Positions 1 to 12,779 of a stretch of DNA of 64,000 nt are shown in pieces. The DNA comes from Capitulum mitella. Its lineage: Eukaryota; Arthropoda; Thecostraca; Pollicipedomorpha; Pollicipedidae. The DNA lies in NCBI GenBank assembly GCA_030062745.1, contig CP099841.1, forward strand, positions 10,606,970 to 10,670,969, written 5' to 3'. How positions within the stretch are numbered: the first letter of the stretch is position 1; every line of letters starts with the position of its first letter. A model generated the notes under the pieces. That model had not been told where the DNA came from, did no database searches, and saw nothing but the letters and a program-made list of their open reading frames with translations. The position numbers were made by a program, and so were the translations under genes.

Positions 1-234
1 CAATCCCCGAGTCTTGGATCAATTCGTATGTCTTGTCGGGCGTTAGCGAGCCGTCTTATGAATAAAAAAGGTCAAGAATTAACTCTCGCCAGTGTTCGTC
101 ATTTGGCCAGCTTCATCAGAACATGGGGATGGCACGATCCACCCCGCCATTTCCACGCCTTACGTGACACACCGACACAAAAAAGCGTGTAGCTTGATCT
201 TTTGGCCGCATGACGATATCCGATATGACCCATT
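1..234. other. Unassigned sequence at window edge
   Basis: Nothing recognisable is seen before the first TTAA-flanked element. Short open frames here have no family signature and continue into the repeat. Confidence 0.5.
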
Positions 235-1415
235 TTAACCCTATTCCCGCAGGGCTGGACGGTATGGCCATTCCCGGATTCAGGGCGGATTCGGCCCCCC
301 CCCCTGAGATCTTGAGAACTAAGCATCCAATTTCACCGCAACAAACGGCAATCGATTTGCGATTATGTAAATAACATTTTTCTAAAAAGAGATTTTCAAA
401 AATTTGACAAAGATGGACACAGAGGGACAAAAAAGCCAAAAAGGAATATTTTTAAACTTGTTATAACACGGTTGTTTATCGACCCATTTTGATGAAATTG
501 GCATGAATCGAGAGATTATGGATGGGACTTTTACCACTGATAAGTACATTTCAAATTGTGAGGTAATTCATACGCGTCCGCAGGGTTCCGACAATGGGAC
601 GATTAGTTCTCCAAAACTCAAGTAGCAAAAAGGTTACAAAACACTTTTTTGGCTTTAACCAATCATGCAAACACTGTATAATGTAGCATAGGCCGTGCAA
701 GGAACATGACAAAGGGGAAACTGTCATGGTCACACGCTCATCAGGCCAACTTACGACATTTGGCCTTAAATGGCCTCTAATGACCTTAGAGTCACATGGA
801 ATGATCTTGGGTGCATTTAATATTATTTGAAAACGTTTGCAGTCATTTGAGATCACTCTATTTCTAAAATCCCATTTTACGGCTGCTGTGATATAGGGTA
901 AACACACTGACATTTTAGGTCATAGCTCCATGACCCAACCTGATATCGACCTCAAACTTGGTACACAAGTAGAGGGAACCCTTCTGCGTCACATACATTC
1001 CGAGATTGATATTTGGACAAATAACACCAAAACTATTACTATGAAACCAAATCTTGACTTTTGACGTTCATCTGATCTTGCGAAATCACCTTAGACAAAC
1101 ACAGTTATATGTGTACGATTGTCCAACTATTTACCTATAAATCCAAATAGTTTTATGTTTTATCTTAAAAACCCTATTTTCGGTAGCCATTTTTTTTTAC
1201 CATGAACAGGACCGAAAATGGCCGGAGATGCCTCCCGAAAACGTTGCCTGGCTGCGCCCCTGGGCAAAATAGAAATACGAAATTTTGTTACAGTACGTTG
1301 AAAAACTACTTAGGATAAAAGGCAGTTTCGTGAAGCTGCGTCAAAACCCCTGGAATAGGCGAGCAAAAAGCACGGGGATGGCATATCCAGCCCCCCTTGC
1401 TGGGAATAAGGTTAA
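235..1415 (+). mobile_element. TTAA-flanked 1.2-kb non-autonomous DNA element, copy 1
   Basis: The element starts TTAACCCTATTCCCGCAGGG and ends in a diverged inverse (GGGAATAAGGTTAA), so a TTAA tetranucleotide sits at both outer edges and the termini are inverted repeats. The body is about 1.17 kb and has no transposase ORF. It shares with three other copies in this window an internal block rich in TGACCT motifs and a block reading 'ggtcatagctccgtgaccc'. TTAA duplication plus CCCT-type ends is the hallmark of the piggyBac superfamily; assignment to it is inference. It is the most diverged of the three plus-oriented copies. Confidence 0.75.
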
Positions 1416-1725
1416 ACAAACACAAAGTGATCTTAACCCCATTTTCATGCGCGGGCGGGTATTCAGCTCTCCGCCCCAGATTTTCTGGAGCCAAGCCATA
1501 CATTACCAGGCTAAACTGTGTTCACTTTTCCCGCGTATCCTTTTTAAACGTTATCCCAAAATTTCAACGTCCTATTTACAATAGGAACGGCTCCAAGAGG
1601 CGTTTCTGGAAGTCATGTCAGATCGTTCTGCGGTCGTTTCAGACGCATGTTCGCCGGCTGCGACGTCGGTGCTGTAATCTAATATTTAGCAACACTATGA
1701 TCACACCTGTAAACATTTTACATTT
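1416..1725. other. Spacer between two direct element copies
   Basis: About 310 bases separate copies 1 and 2 of the TTAA-flanked element. I recognise no gene or repeat in it. Confidence 0.5.
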
Positions 1726-2935
1726 TTAACCCTATTCCCGGAGGGCTAGACGGTATGGTCGATTCCCGGCAGCGGGGGCGGATTCGGCCCCCCTGAGATC
1801 TCGAGAACTACTCGTCCGATCTCATCGCAACAAACCGCAATAGATTTGCCGTGACGCGAACTACGCTTTTATAGAAAGAAATTTTCAAAATTTTGAAATT
1901 TGTGCATACAGGGGGCAAAAATGTCAAAATGGGGGTACTTTTAAACTTCTTATAACTCCGTTGTTTATGGACCGATTTCGATGAAACTCATCAATCGAGA
2001 GATTATGGATCGGGCTTTTACCATGGGTCCGCAAATCTGAAATTTTGAGAAAATTCATGGGCGTTCACATGGTTTCAAAAATACGAGGAATAGTTTTCTA
2101 ACAACTGAATGAACGAAAGAGGCAAACACCCTTTTTTGGGTTCTGCTAGTCATGTTATACCAAAGAAGTACAAATCGCATTACAATGTTTGTATAATGTC
2201 AGCACAGGCGGTGCCAGGGACATGAAAAGGGACACTGTCATGGTCACACGTTTCTCAGATCAACTTGTGACCTTTGACCTTAAATGACCTCCAGTGACCT
2301 TGGGGTCACTTTGGAATGATCTCGTGTGCATTTGATATTATCTTTAAACGTTTTCAATCATTTCAATTCACTCTGTTTCAAAAATTTCATTCTATGGCTA
2401 TTGCGATGTACGGTACGCGCACGGACATTTTAGGTCATAGCTCCGTGACCCGATCTGATATCAAGCTGAAACTTGGTACGCAAGTAGAAGGCTCCCTTCT
2501 ACGTCATACATATTCCGGGTTTGGCATTTGAAAAAACGGCGCTGAAATTATTGGGAAAAAACAAACTTTTGACTTTTAACCTTGACCTGACCTTGTAAAA
2601 TGACCTCAGATAAACAAAACTACATCTGCACATTTCCCAACTATTTATCTATTCATCCATATAAAGTTTGAAGTTCTATCTTTAAAACTCTGTTTTTGGC
2701 GGACATTTTCCTTTTATCATCAACATGGCCAAAAATGGCATGAGGTACCTCCCAAAAACGTTACCTGGCTCCGCCCCTGAGCAAAAAAGAATTTTGAAAT
2801 TTTGTCACGGCACGTAGAAAGAATAGCTAGGAAAAGTCACCAAGTTTCGTGAAGCTGCGTTAAAAAGCCTGGAATTGGCAAGCAAAAAACCCGAGGGGGG
2901 GCGGATTCAGCCCCCCCTGCCGGGAATAGGGTTAA
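1726..2935 (+). mobile_element. TTAA-flanked 1.2-kb non-autonomous DNA element, copy 2
   Basis: Both ends are well preserved. TTAA at 1726-1729 is followed by CCCTATTCCCGGAGGG, and the right end reads CCGGGAATAGGG followed by TTAA at 2932-2935. A G-rich, C-rich motif (gggggcggattc..gcccccc) follows the left end and precedes the right end, extending the inverted terminal structure. The orientation is the same as copy 1. No coding capacity is seen. It is probably mobilised in trans by a piggyBac-like transposase (inference). Confidence 0.85.
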
Positions 2936-3493
2936 GAATCGACAAGGTTCTCATTCACGCGCCAAGACGATTCTGATTCTGATCCACACTGAACAAAAAC
3001 AGAATCGATTCGATCGTGATTCAAAGACCATTATTAACTCAACGGAATCGATTCGATTCCCGCGATTCACGTTTCCGTTACGGACAAAAGCACAAAATTA
3101 TGCATATTTTTGTTTTCGTTTTTGTCATAAATGCAACAATAAAGTCGTGGGTCTTGTGTTATCCAGGGCCTATTATAGATGGTATGATAATACCAAGCAG
3201 TAATAATATGATGTATCGCACTGCAGGGCATTTGTATTTTCTATGCATGGGCATAGAGCATCGAAATTTAATTCGCATCGGGTGTCAAGTTGTAGAAGAA
3301 TCGCGGTGAACACAATTCGAAGTAAAGGGTCATGGGTGATGAAAAAACGTTCACGGGCAATCATAAGCCACAATTAAAGTCTCTAACATTTGTTCCTAAT
3401 ACGAGATTAAAATCATTATAATATTCGCAAACAGAAACCATTGAGCAAAATGTTTTCTCAACTTAAACAGTGCAGTACTATTACATAATGCAT
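2936..3493. other. Non-coding spacer with repeated GAATCGATTCGATT motif
   Basis: The palindrome-rich motif AATCGATTCGAT occurs twice, near 3003-3015 and 3042-3056, within otherwise AT-rich sequence. No gene is recognised. Confidence 0.4.
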
Positions 3494-3888
3494 GAGTCTG
3501 GGTTAAATAATTCTTGGAAAACCGAAGTGATGGCTTGATTTTCTGACCGAGCGCGAAAGCGCGAGGTCAAAATTCAAGACAGCGCAGAAGATTTTAAACA
3601 ATTATTGCTGGCCGAATGTAGTATGAGTTTTACCAACTGCGGTTACAACTGCGATTCTGGTAAGATAATTACGTGTAGGGTAGCATGGGAAGTCCGGTTT
3701 GCTGGGACCATCACATCACTGTTGCCACCAGTCGAACCACCACTGTTGTCACCAGTCGTGCTTAACATCAACGACTGCCATTACGCAACCATCGACAATA
3801 TTGTCGGGCCCTTCTATTTGCAGCGTCCACCCGCTCCCCGTCAACAACTGGAATGGTCAGAATCCCGCGATATTTGGAGTTATACCGC

Positions 3889-4130
3889 CCAAAGGAATGG
3901 GGCAGTGTGAACACGGCGCACAAGAGGCCACGGCTGCGAAGGCCCTGGCCTCGGCCCGTAGCACACACAAGGCCCAAAGACAATGGGACAATGTATGCAA
4001 CGCGCGCACCAGGCCAAAGACCATACTACAGCGGAGCCCAGCATACACAAGGCCCAAACAGAATGGGGCAATCTATGCACCGCGCACACGAGGCCAAAAA
4101 CCATACCACACCGGACTTCAGCCTGCCTGG
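3889..4130. repeat. About 80-bp tandem repeat, three degenerate copies
   Basis: Units begin near 3889, 3973 and 4053, each with GCCCAAA..AATGGG.CA.T followed by a GCGC(A)CA..AGGCCA segment. The array lies in the left-arm segment of the fold-back element that has no right-arm partner. Overlapping open frames here are by-products of the repeat. Confidence 0.65.
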
Positions 4131-4639
4131 GGCGGCGCAGATATGCCATAGGGCAGGGCAGTGGGTAGATCCAAATGGTCCGGCAGGCTTCTTCCCGTCC
4201 GTCAACGCCACTTCCCTGACCTTACCTAGGGTCACGTGACCTCGACCAATCAGGAGACCGAGTGCTTCAACCAGCTCCAGAGGCCGTTCAACATCGAAAA
4301 ATTCCGTCCGTGGTTGGTGTTGATCCCACGACCCCTCTCCAAATGTCACGGTGAGCGCCACTTTACCAGGCGAACAAATGAAACACTGACTTTCATGCAT
4401 TCGTTACAATATAGTTTTGCGATAAAGCGCTGCAAAATTCGCAATTGGTGGCCCCGACGAAGTCGTGGCCACAAACTGTGAATTTTGCAGTCTCTTGCAA
4501 AACTTGCGAAGTCTCGGCCGTGGCGCTGTCGTCGGAAAGGAGTACACTTTCAATATCAACCTCAACATGCAATGAATAGGTGACGGGAACCACGTGAGTT
4601 GCGTTTTTGCCGTTATTAGACCCGTGTATGTATTTTCAA

Positions 4640-5390
4640 ATGCTGAAATACATGTTTACTGCGGCGTCTGCGTCATCTTCTTTTTGTTGTCTGACCGCAA
4701 GGAAACTGGCGTTTGTGCGAAAACATTGCATTTTTTCCGCCAGAAATGTTTTTCTTTTCAATGAAACGTACAACGAATAAGTGACAAACTTTATTTCAGA
4801 ATTACGACTAGGGTATTCCCCAAATAAGTGCATCACACTTGAAATAAAACAATTAGCGTCACTCACTATCCACAGCAAATGAAGGTCAATGAAATCTCTT
4901 GGGGTGTGATTCAACATTTCTGGATTAATGTTTTAACCATGGGCTTTTTTCTTCGCCGAGTGGATAAAGCGCTGAGACAAAAATCTTGACCGAAGTTTTA
5001 CCAAATGTCGAAAAAAGCAGAAGGCATCAGCGCATGCCGCGTATGTAAAACTGAGCTGAAATTTTTGCCGTAGTTCTTTATCCAATCGGTGGAGAAAAAA
5101 GCGTAAGGACCAGAAGTTCATCTACAAATGTTGAATCACAGCACCCGAGAGCTCAATGACCTTCATTCACTATGGATGATGATTTTGACGCTGATTATTT
5201 CATTTCAAGTTTGCTGTGCATATTCGGGGAATGACGTAAGTCGTAATTCTGAAGCATGGCTTGACACCTGTTCGTTGTATTTTTCAGTACTTTTCATTGA
5301 AAGGAAAAACATTTCCAGCAATGGAATGCAATGCATTGGAACAAACAACAATTTTCCTTGTGGTCAGATAACAAAGAACAGATGACGGGT
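4640..5390. repeat. Inner inverted repeat of the fold-back element
   Basis: The left half contains 'tgtctgaccgcaagg', 'gaaacgtacaacgaataagtg' type sequence and 'caatgaaggtcaatga'-like sequence. The right half has the same blocks in reverse order and orientation, for example 'aatgaccttcattcactatgga' against 'tcactatccacagcaaatg'. Pairing is imperfect but continuous. Confidence 0.65.
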
Positions 5391-5689
5391 AATGGCCAGT
5401 ACTAGAAGCTGTCAATGGTGTATTGGCAGCTGCTGGTGTTAAGCACGACTAAATACAATAGCGATGACTCGACTGGTCACGACCCGGGTGACATGTATGA
5501 TGGTCCCAGCAAACTGGACTCCCCAAGCAGTTGCAACAGCATGTGGTGAAACTCACGGTACTTTCGACCAGAAACTTACTCTGTGTTGTCTTGAATTCTG
5601 ACCTCATCCCGTCGCGCTCTTTCAAAAAAGCAGGCCATCACCCAGGTTTTTCACGAATTATTTAACCAGGCCTCATACAGCAATTTATG

Positions 5690-6570
5690 TTACCAAATGT
5701 GACATATCCTTGTTGCATTAGGACGTGCATGTGGTTTAACATTTCGCCTCAGTGCTTACTGATATGGAAAAACATTTCTGACCACGGCCGAGATGTCTTA
5801 CTAAATCGCGCACGGACAGTTCTGCCGACAAAACACGAATGGAATTCGTAGAAACTGTTCCAAATTGCAACTGCTGCTGTGTAACCTACGCAAGTACTCA
5901 GAGCGGCCTTTGGTTTTCCTTGCTCCCTGAAAATGGCACACCAAACTGGCTGTCAATTTTGTTGTCTTTCGTTTAGCTGGCAAGCAGGGAGAAGAGAGCA
6001 TGTATGGTAATTGTTTCGCAGTTTTCTCCGGTATCCTTCCTAACTTCAGTAAACAACAGCAGATTAACAAGTTCCATTATGCCTTGCTTCAGGTGTAAAC
6101 AACGTCCATTTGATGTTGCTTTTTCTGTGGGCTTCCAAGCATTCTAACCAAAACTCAACCTTGGGGTCTCCATGCTACAGCTAGACTAAATAAACTTTTC
6201 AATCATCTGTCCATGACCTTCTTTCCCATGTCATAACCCAAGCATGGTAGGAAGAATGATTTTAATTTTCTCTCCATCTTCTGACACACATCAGCATTTG
6301 GTAAAAACCATGCCACAAATGGGCCAGAATAATTTCTCAGGACCTTGAGCACTGCTGAATTTCTAACTTCAACCTTCAGCATTGCTGTTGCTGCTGCAAC
6401 AGAAATTGCAACAGTCACCTCAGTCTTGCAAACTATTTTACCAAATGCTGGAATATGCCTTTTCCATTAGCTTGTGACTGTAGTATAACACTTCAATGCT
6501 TTTTGATCCAGGAAAACATTTCTGACTATGGGCCAAAATGTTTTACCAAATCATGCACAGTCAGTCACCA
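5690..6570. repeat. Diverged direct repeat pair in AT-rich DNA
   Basis: A block at about 5705-5815 recurs at about 6465-6565 in the same orientation. Both have GGAAAAACATTTCTGAC or GGAAAACATTTCTGACTA, then ATGT.TTAC.AAATC..GCAC. The sequence between them is unassigned. Confidence 0.45.
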
Positions 6571-8175
<1,605 letters not shown>

Positions 8176-9027
8176 CTAATGCATGGTAAGTGACAAAACA
8201 GTGATTTTGACTAGCATAACTTTTAGATCCATCCGACAATCAACTATGTTTGCCAGGATGAATACGGCCCTGTCGCTTTCATTCGAAACCGGCTCGACTC
8301 CCTGTTCGCCGTAAAGACCATTGTGATTAGTGCATGCCCTCCCGTTGATAGGTGGCTCTGGCGTGTTTGGGTCGTGCGGGATGTAATTCGTGATATGTTC
8401 CCTTTGTAGTTTTTTTAAAATGTTTACCATCATCTGTTCGATATGAATACGTGCATGGTGAGGCTTTGTTTTCAAGTGGTTTGAGTTTTTCTCTCCCATC
8501 CCAGCTTTTGGGGAACTGTGGTGTGTGTGTGGGTATGTCGTAGTTGATTGGACACATTGTCTATCGTTTAGTAGATTTAGAAAGCTTCAGGATTCGTGTA
8601 ATATTTGGAACATGAAGTGATACATGCATGAGAATGGACATGAAGTGATAATGAAGGTGTACCAACCATTTGGATAATCATCCTGGTCTGTCGGGTTATT
8701 ACATACACAATGTATTAGTGCTATCATATGCTGCTCTGGTCTACTGGTAAGGTGTACCTTGAAAAGATCTTCCTCGTGCACCTGCCATCTCACATGAACA
8801 TTTTTAGATTCTGTGGTGCAAAATTTCCATTCCAGGTCCAGAGTAAGCGTAACAGATGCGCAGTTGTCGTGTAAGATGCAGAAGTGTAGTTGTCGGGTGC
8901 TTGTAATGTGTACATTTGAAGTACACTCACCGTAAGCAAACGTGATCTGAATGGGCGGCGCCATCTTGTTTGTACTGCCTACGCTCCACGGATGCCCTAT
9001 GTCCTGCGTAATATTTGATGACATCAT
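8176..9027 (-). other. Candidate host gene start on the minus strand (weak)
   Basis: Reading leftwards, AAGATGGCGCCGCCC at about 8967-8953 gives a start codon in good context (8964-8962). It opens a short peptide, MAPPIQITFAYG, which meets a consensus-like donor (ACG then GTGAGT, exon end 8931). If real, exon 1 coding is 34 bases, phase 1. The frame also stays open beyond the donor down to 8587, and a separate frame is open at 8499-8176. I find no matching downstream exon and recognise no family, so this is only a candidate. Confidence 0.25.
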
Positions 9028-9044
9028 CAGGAAATGATACTAGG

Positions 9045-9144
9045 GGCTGCAGCCTAATAAACGGATTTTAGCGCGGCGTAAGGTTGCGCCTTCGGTGCAA
9101 CCCCGCACCGCAGGCGCGGTATAGGTTACTAGTGGCCGTAGGCC
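9045..9144. repeat. Cluster of four short GC-rich hairpins
   Basis: Four palindromes lie within 100 bases: GGCTGCAGCC (9045-9054); a hairpin at 9082-9102 with 9-bp arms (one G-T pair) and loop TTC; CCGCACC-GCA-GGCGCGG (9103-9119, one mismatch); and GGCC-GTA-GGCC (9134-9144). The flanks are AT-rich. The repeated small-hairpin style differs from everything else in the window. Confidence 0.7.
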
Positions 9145-9200
9145 GATAAAGGGTGCAATCGGACTTGACTGTCTAACAGAGGATAGGTCGTGCGAATAAA

Positions 9201-9218
9201 TAGGTTAGGTTAGGTTAG
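9201..9218. repeat. Interstitial TTAGG-type repeat
   Basis: TAGGTTAGGTTAGGTTAG is the arthropod telomere motif in a short internal run. Similar short runs occur at 12491-12500, 50580-50598 and 50851-50865. Confidence 0.85.
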
Positions 9219-10078
9219 TTATCTTGTTAATTATTCGTCAGGTTAAGTTACACCGATAACGTCATTAGGTCCAAAAAACCTTCACCTTGGGAATTGCCCT
9301 TTTTTGACTTTGTTACCAAATATGGTAGCAGAAGTCAAACAGACAAGTGACGCAGCGGTCAGCGAGGAATAAAGTGTCGATATTATTCGGTAGTTTTTTC
9401 CACTTTCTTCATCTTCAAATGATATTACGTGGCAACCAGATCACAAGTATTTAGCTTGGAACCGTTTGTTGTATAATTTTTACAACATTTATGCTGTATT
9501 CACCACCTGGTGAAAATTTGACGTGTGGCCCACCTCCAGGTTAACCTTTGCTTTGCCCAAGTGCACATCAAGCTGGCTACAAGCCTTTGCGCAAATGATT
9601 ATCTGTATATTCATATGTTGTGCAACATATGCTAGCTCACATTCAAGACGATCAGTTTCAGTTTGAGTGTTGTACTTACAGTCACGTATGTTTCACAACC
9701 TGAAATTTTGTGAAGCTTTGTATTGTGGGTGGAGTGCCATGTAACCTCCATGAAAAGATTGGTTTGGGATGTTGATGTACACATGGATGAAGGTCATCCA
9801 ACTACTGGTGCTTCTTAGAGCTGAAGAGCACCTGAGACCAATTACACCACTGAGTATGGCATGATATTGAATTTTGTTTTGTCCCAGAGAGATACATTGG
9901 TGAAAAAGATCCCAAAAGAAGCTTGGAGCCTGAGTGCACTAGTGGGAATCATAGGGTCATTCAAGACCCTAATGGGATGATGACCCTATATATCTTTATA
10001 CCTATATATCAAGACCCTAATGGGTCTTTGATGCTCTGATTTTTTTTCTCCAAGAGATCAGAAGAAATGAAAGGGAAC
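9219..10078. other. Unassigned AT-rich sequence
   Basis: No gene is recognised. The phrase CAAGACCCTAATGGG occurs twice about 40 bases apart near 9962 and 10009, a small local duplication. Confidence 0.5.
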
Positions 10079-11273
10079 TTAACCTTATTCTCAGAAGGTA
10101 GGGAGCTGAATCCACCCTCTTGGTTTTTGCTTGCCAATTCAAGAATTTTTGAAGAAGATATATGAATCTTGGTAACTTTTCCTGCCCATTTTTGTATATT
10201 TTATGATAAATTTTTAAAACTTTATTTCAGCCATGGGCAGAGCCAGACTAAGTTTTCATAAGTCACTTCAGACCAGTTTTGTTGCTGTGGAAGGTGAAAG
10301 AAAAATGGCTGACAAAATGAGTATTCAAGATAAAACTTGAAACTTGATATGAGTGTGTAGTTAACTAACTTGGCAAACACCCAGAAGTGTTTTTGTCGTC
10401 CTGAGATTGCTACAAGGACAGACCAGTGCCACAATTTAAATTTGTTTTACGTGGCATTTTGGACGCTCATTTTTCAGATGTAAAATCCAGAACAGTTATG
10501 GCGTGGAAAAGTGCCCTATTCCTGTGTACCAAGTTTCAGGTGGACATTAGGTCGGGTCACGGAGCTGTGAGGTAAAGTGTCGTGCCTGATCGATGTCACG
10601 ACAACCATGGACAGGAATTCTAGAAAGATGGTGAATTCAAATGACTGGAAGCATTTTCAAATGCTGTGAAACAAACTCAAGGTCATTACATGTGACTCTA
10701 AGGTTATTTGAGTTCATTGAACGTCAAAGGTCGTAAGTTGATCTGATGAACATGTGACCATGAGAGTCCACCCTCCTTTCCATGTCCCTGGCGCCGCCTA
10801 TGCCAGCATTATACAAGCATTGTAATACGATTTGTGCTTTTAAATATATTCTGAACTGGAAGTGAGAAACTGCTTTAGCCTTTTATGTTAATGAAGTTAA
10901 AAAGATGTTCTTCAGGAGTTTTTAAATTCTGTGAAGGTCTATCAAGTTTCTCCAAATTCCAAACGTTAGGGCCAACGGGAAAAGGCTCATCGATAGGCTT
11001 TCAATTCATGCCAGTTGCATCAAAATCGGTCCATAAAAGCGGAGTTATACCAAGTTAATATCTCCCGTTTTGACTTTGTTGTCCCTTTTATGCACCCCTT
11101 TGAAGATTTTGAAACATTTTTAGATGAAAAATGAAGTTTACGTCATGTCAGATCGATTGCCGTTTTTGCAGTGAAATCGGATGTAAAGATCTCGAGGTCT
11201 TAGGGGAGAGGGGGAGGACAATACGCCTCCCCCGCCGGGAATTGACTATGCCGTTTAGTCCGCGGGAATACGT
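10079..11273 (-). mobile_element. TTAA-flanked 1.2-kb non-autonomous DNA element, copy 3 (reverse)
   Basis: The element is inverted relative to the other copies. The edge at 10079-10082 is TTAA followed by CCTTATTCTCAG, and the body matches the reverse complement of copies 1, 2 and 4 throughout. The far edge is diverged (GGGAATACGTAA near 11264-11275), so the second TTAA is damaged. It is the most decayed copy and has no ORF. Confidence 0.7.
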
Positions 11274-12125
11274 AAAGAGGGAACTTAACCTAATCTGATC
11301 TAGCGTACAGAACCTGGCCTAAAATTCACGGCCGAATTCATCGGCAACGGTATGCAGAAATTGAATTTGTTTAAGAGCGAAAATGTAGGTGAGGTATTGG
11401 CTGATATGGCATGACCCGTGTTTAGGCTACCTGCTGGTTATGTGCGCTAGCAATCCTCAGTTGCCGTGCACCAGTCGTCATCGGGTTCCGAGCGCGTTCG
11501 CTCAGGTGCCGGGCGTCGGCCACCTTCTGTTGGAGCGCGCGTCCCTCCGGTACCGCGCATCCGCCGCACTGGTGCCAGACATCCGCGCTCCGTCCCATCG
11601 GTGTCGCGCGCCGGCCGCCCGCTGTGCGGCATTCCCGAACCATTTCTGTGCAGAAGTCACGACGGCTGTTCTGTGGCGGCTGCCTCGCCTCGCCCATGTA
11701 CCTAGTAATGTGCTCTACCCAGCCCCCCAAGCATCCGAGCACACCATGGACGTCAAGTTGCTTTTGCGCCGCCATTGTGCGATACAAAACTGCTAAGAAG
11801 GGCGATGATGTCATTCGGTTGCCGGTAGTTTTACGGAAAATGACCTTTATTGCAGGATATGTTAGGTTCCAGGAAGCACCCCATTTACGGAGTAATAGGA
11901 ATTTCTTTGTCAAATGGGCCACAGATTTGAGGAGAACGTACCTCTGGTATCATATTGAAATGATTTTTATCGACTCCAGTACATAAAAAACGCCTGAACT
12001 CGCAATCCCAAAATCGCATATTTTCCCATTCCCCTCCATGATAAAAGCGGCGTGCCGTCGCACCGGTCACGTCACACCCGACGTGTTGCCAGGAACTTTG
12101 ACGGAAGCTGAGTATCGCACCCTCG
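11274..12125. other. Spacer with CpG-rich block and unassigned minus-strand ORF
   Basis: Positions 11,460-11,780 are rich in CpG. A minus-strand frame of 166 codons (11,922-11,422) includes an internal ATGGCGGCGCAAAAG start context near 11,782. I recognise no domain. It may be a CpG island or a promoter/first-exon region, or composition-driven. Confidence 0.3.
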
Positions 12126-12492
12126 CAGGGGCGGATCCAGGATTTCGCCACGGAGCGAAGAGGCCGGGTGGTCAGCGTTGGATCCCTCTCCCGGTCCCCC
12201 TCCCCATTTTTTGCTCTCCAGATGTAAGAAACGCTGATCCGCGCCGGTGGAGGTGGAAATATTTGATGTCATTTTGCGTTTTTTTATATGGAAATTTGCA
12301 GTCGAAAAATTCAACTTCTTCACATTGTTCGAGAAAATTGTGTGTTTTGCCCCCGTACAAAGCGACCGAAAAAAATGACAAAAACGGCGGGGTCTTTGGA
12401 GGCTGCGTCCCTTGGTGTACAAAGTCGTCTCTTTGTCTGTTCCAGGTGCCCCTCTGCCCCTCGTAGTTTCTGGAGATTTTTTGCTAGCATTA
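12126..12492 (+). mobile_element. Left end of a hAT-like element (CAGGGGCGGATCCAGGATTT type)
   Basis: The terminus CAGGGGCGGATCCAGGATTT at 12126 is followed by sequence containing 'ccccattttttgc'. The same terminus and this subterminal motif occur in reverse at 14,629-14,873. CAG.GGCG ends fit hAT-type elements (inference). No partner end with a target duplication was found for this copy. Confidence 0.55.
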
Positions 12493-12779
12493 GGTTAGGT
12501 CAGTGGCGTAAACAAAGGGGGGCCAAAGGGGCCAAGGCGCCCCTGGCGGCCGAATGGGTCCCCCTGGGGCCGAAGGCCCCAGTTCTTTGGATAGCGTGAG
12601 GCGCCCACTTCGTCTTACACTGTCCGAAACAGACAAAGCAAAACAAGAGTATTTTAAGCATTAAAGAAGGCTTGCGAACCTAAAGGAAACGTAGTCGGAA
12701 GATACAAGAAGGCTTTGAGTGCTGCGAACAGAAGCCCGTGGTCTGAATGAGCGTTTAGGGGCCCCTGCTAGCTTGTAGG

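Larger units (their letters stand above)
3494..5676. mobile_element. 2.2-kb fold-back (long inverted repeat) element
   Basis: The left arm (about 3494-3800) and right arm (about 5395-5676) are inverted copies. The outer ends share GTTAAATAATTC, then a diverged GTGATGGCNTG block and an 'aggtcanaattcaaga' block. An inner inverted pair lies at about 4640-4920 and 5125-5390. Between them, 4935-5118 is itself an imperfect palindrome centred near 5022. The left arm carries about 0.85 kb (roughly 3800-4640) with no counterpart on the right, probably a later insertion. No transposase is seen. Fold-back DNA elements have this architecture; the family is unknown. Confidence 0.7.

Noticed and set aside
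2940..3075. Repeated GAATCGATTCGATTC as a defined transposon end
   Set aside because: Only two short occurrences and no partner terminus or target duplication could be found.
9201..9218. TTAGG run as evidence of a telomere
   Set aside because: Only three to four units and internal; similar short runs occur at three other places in the window.
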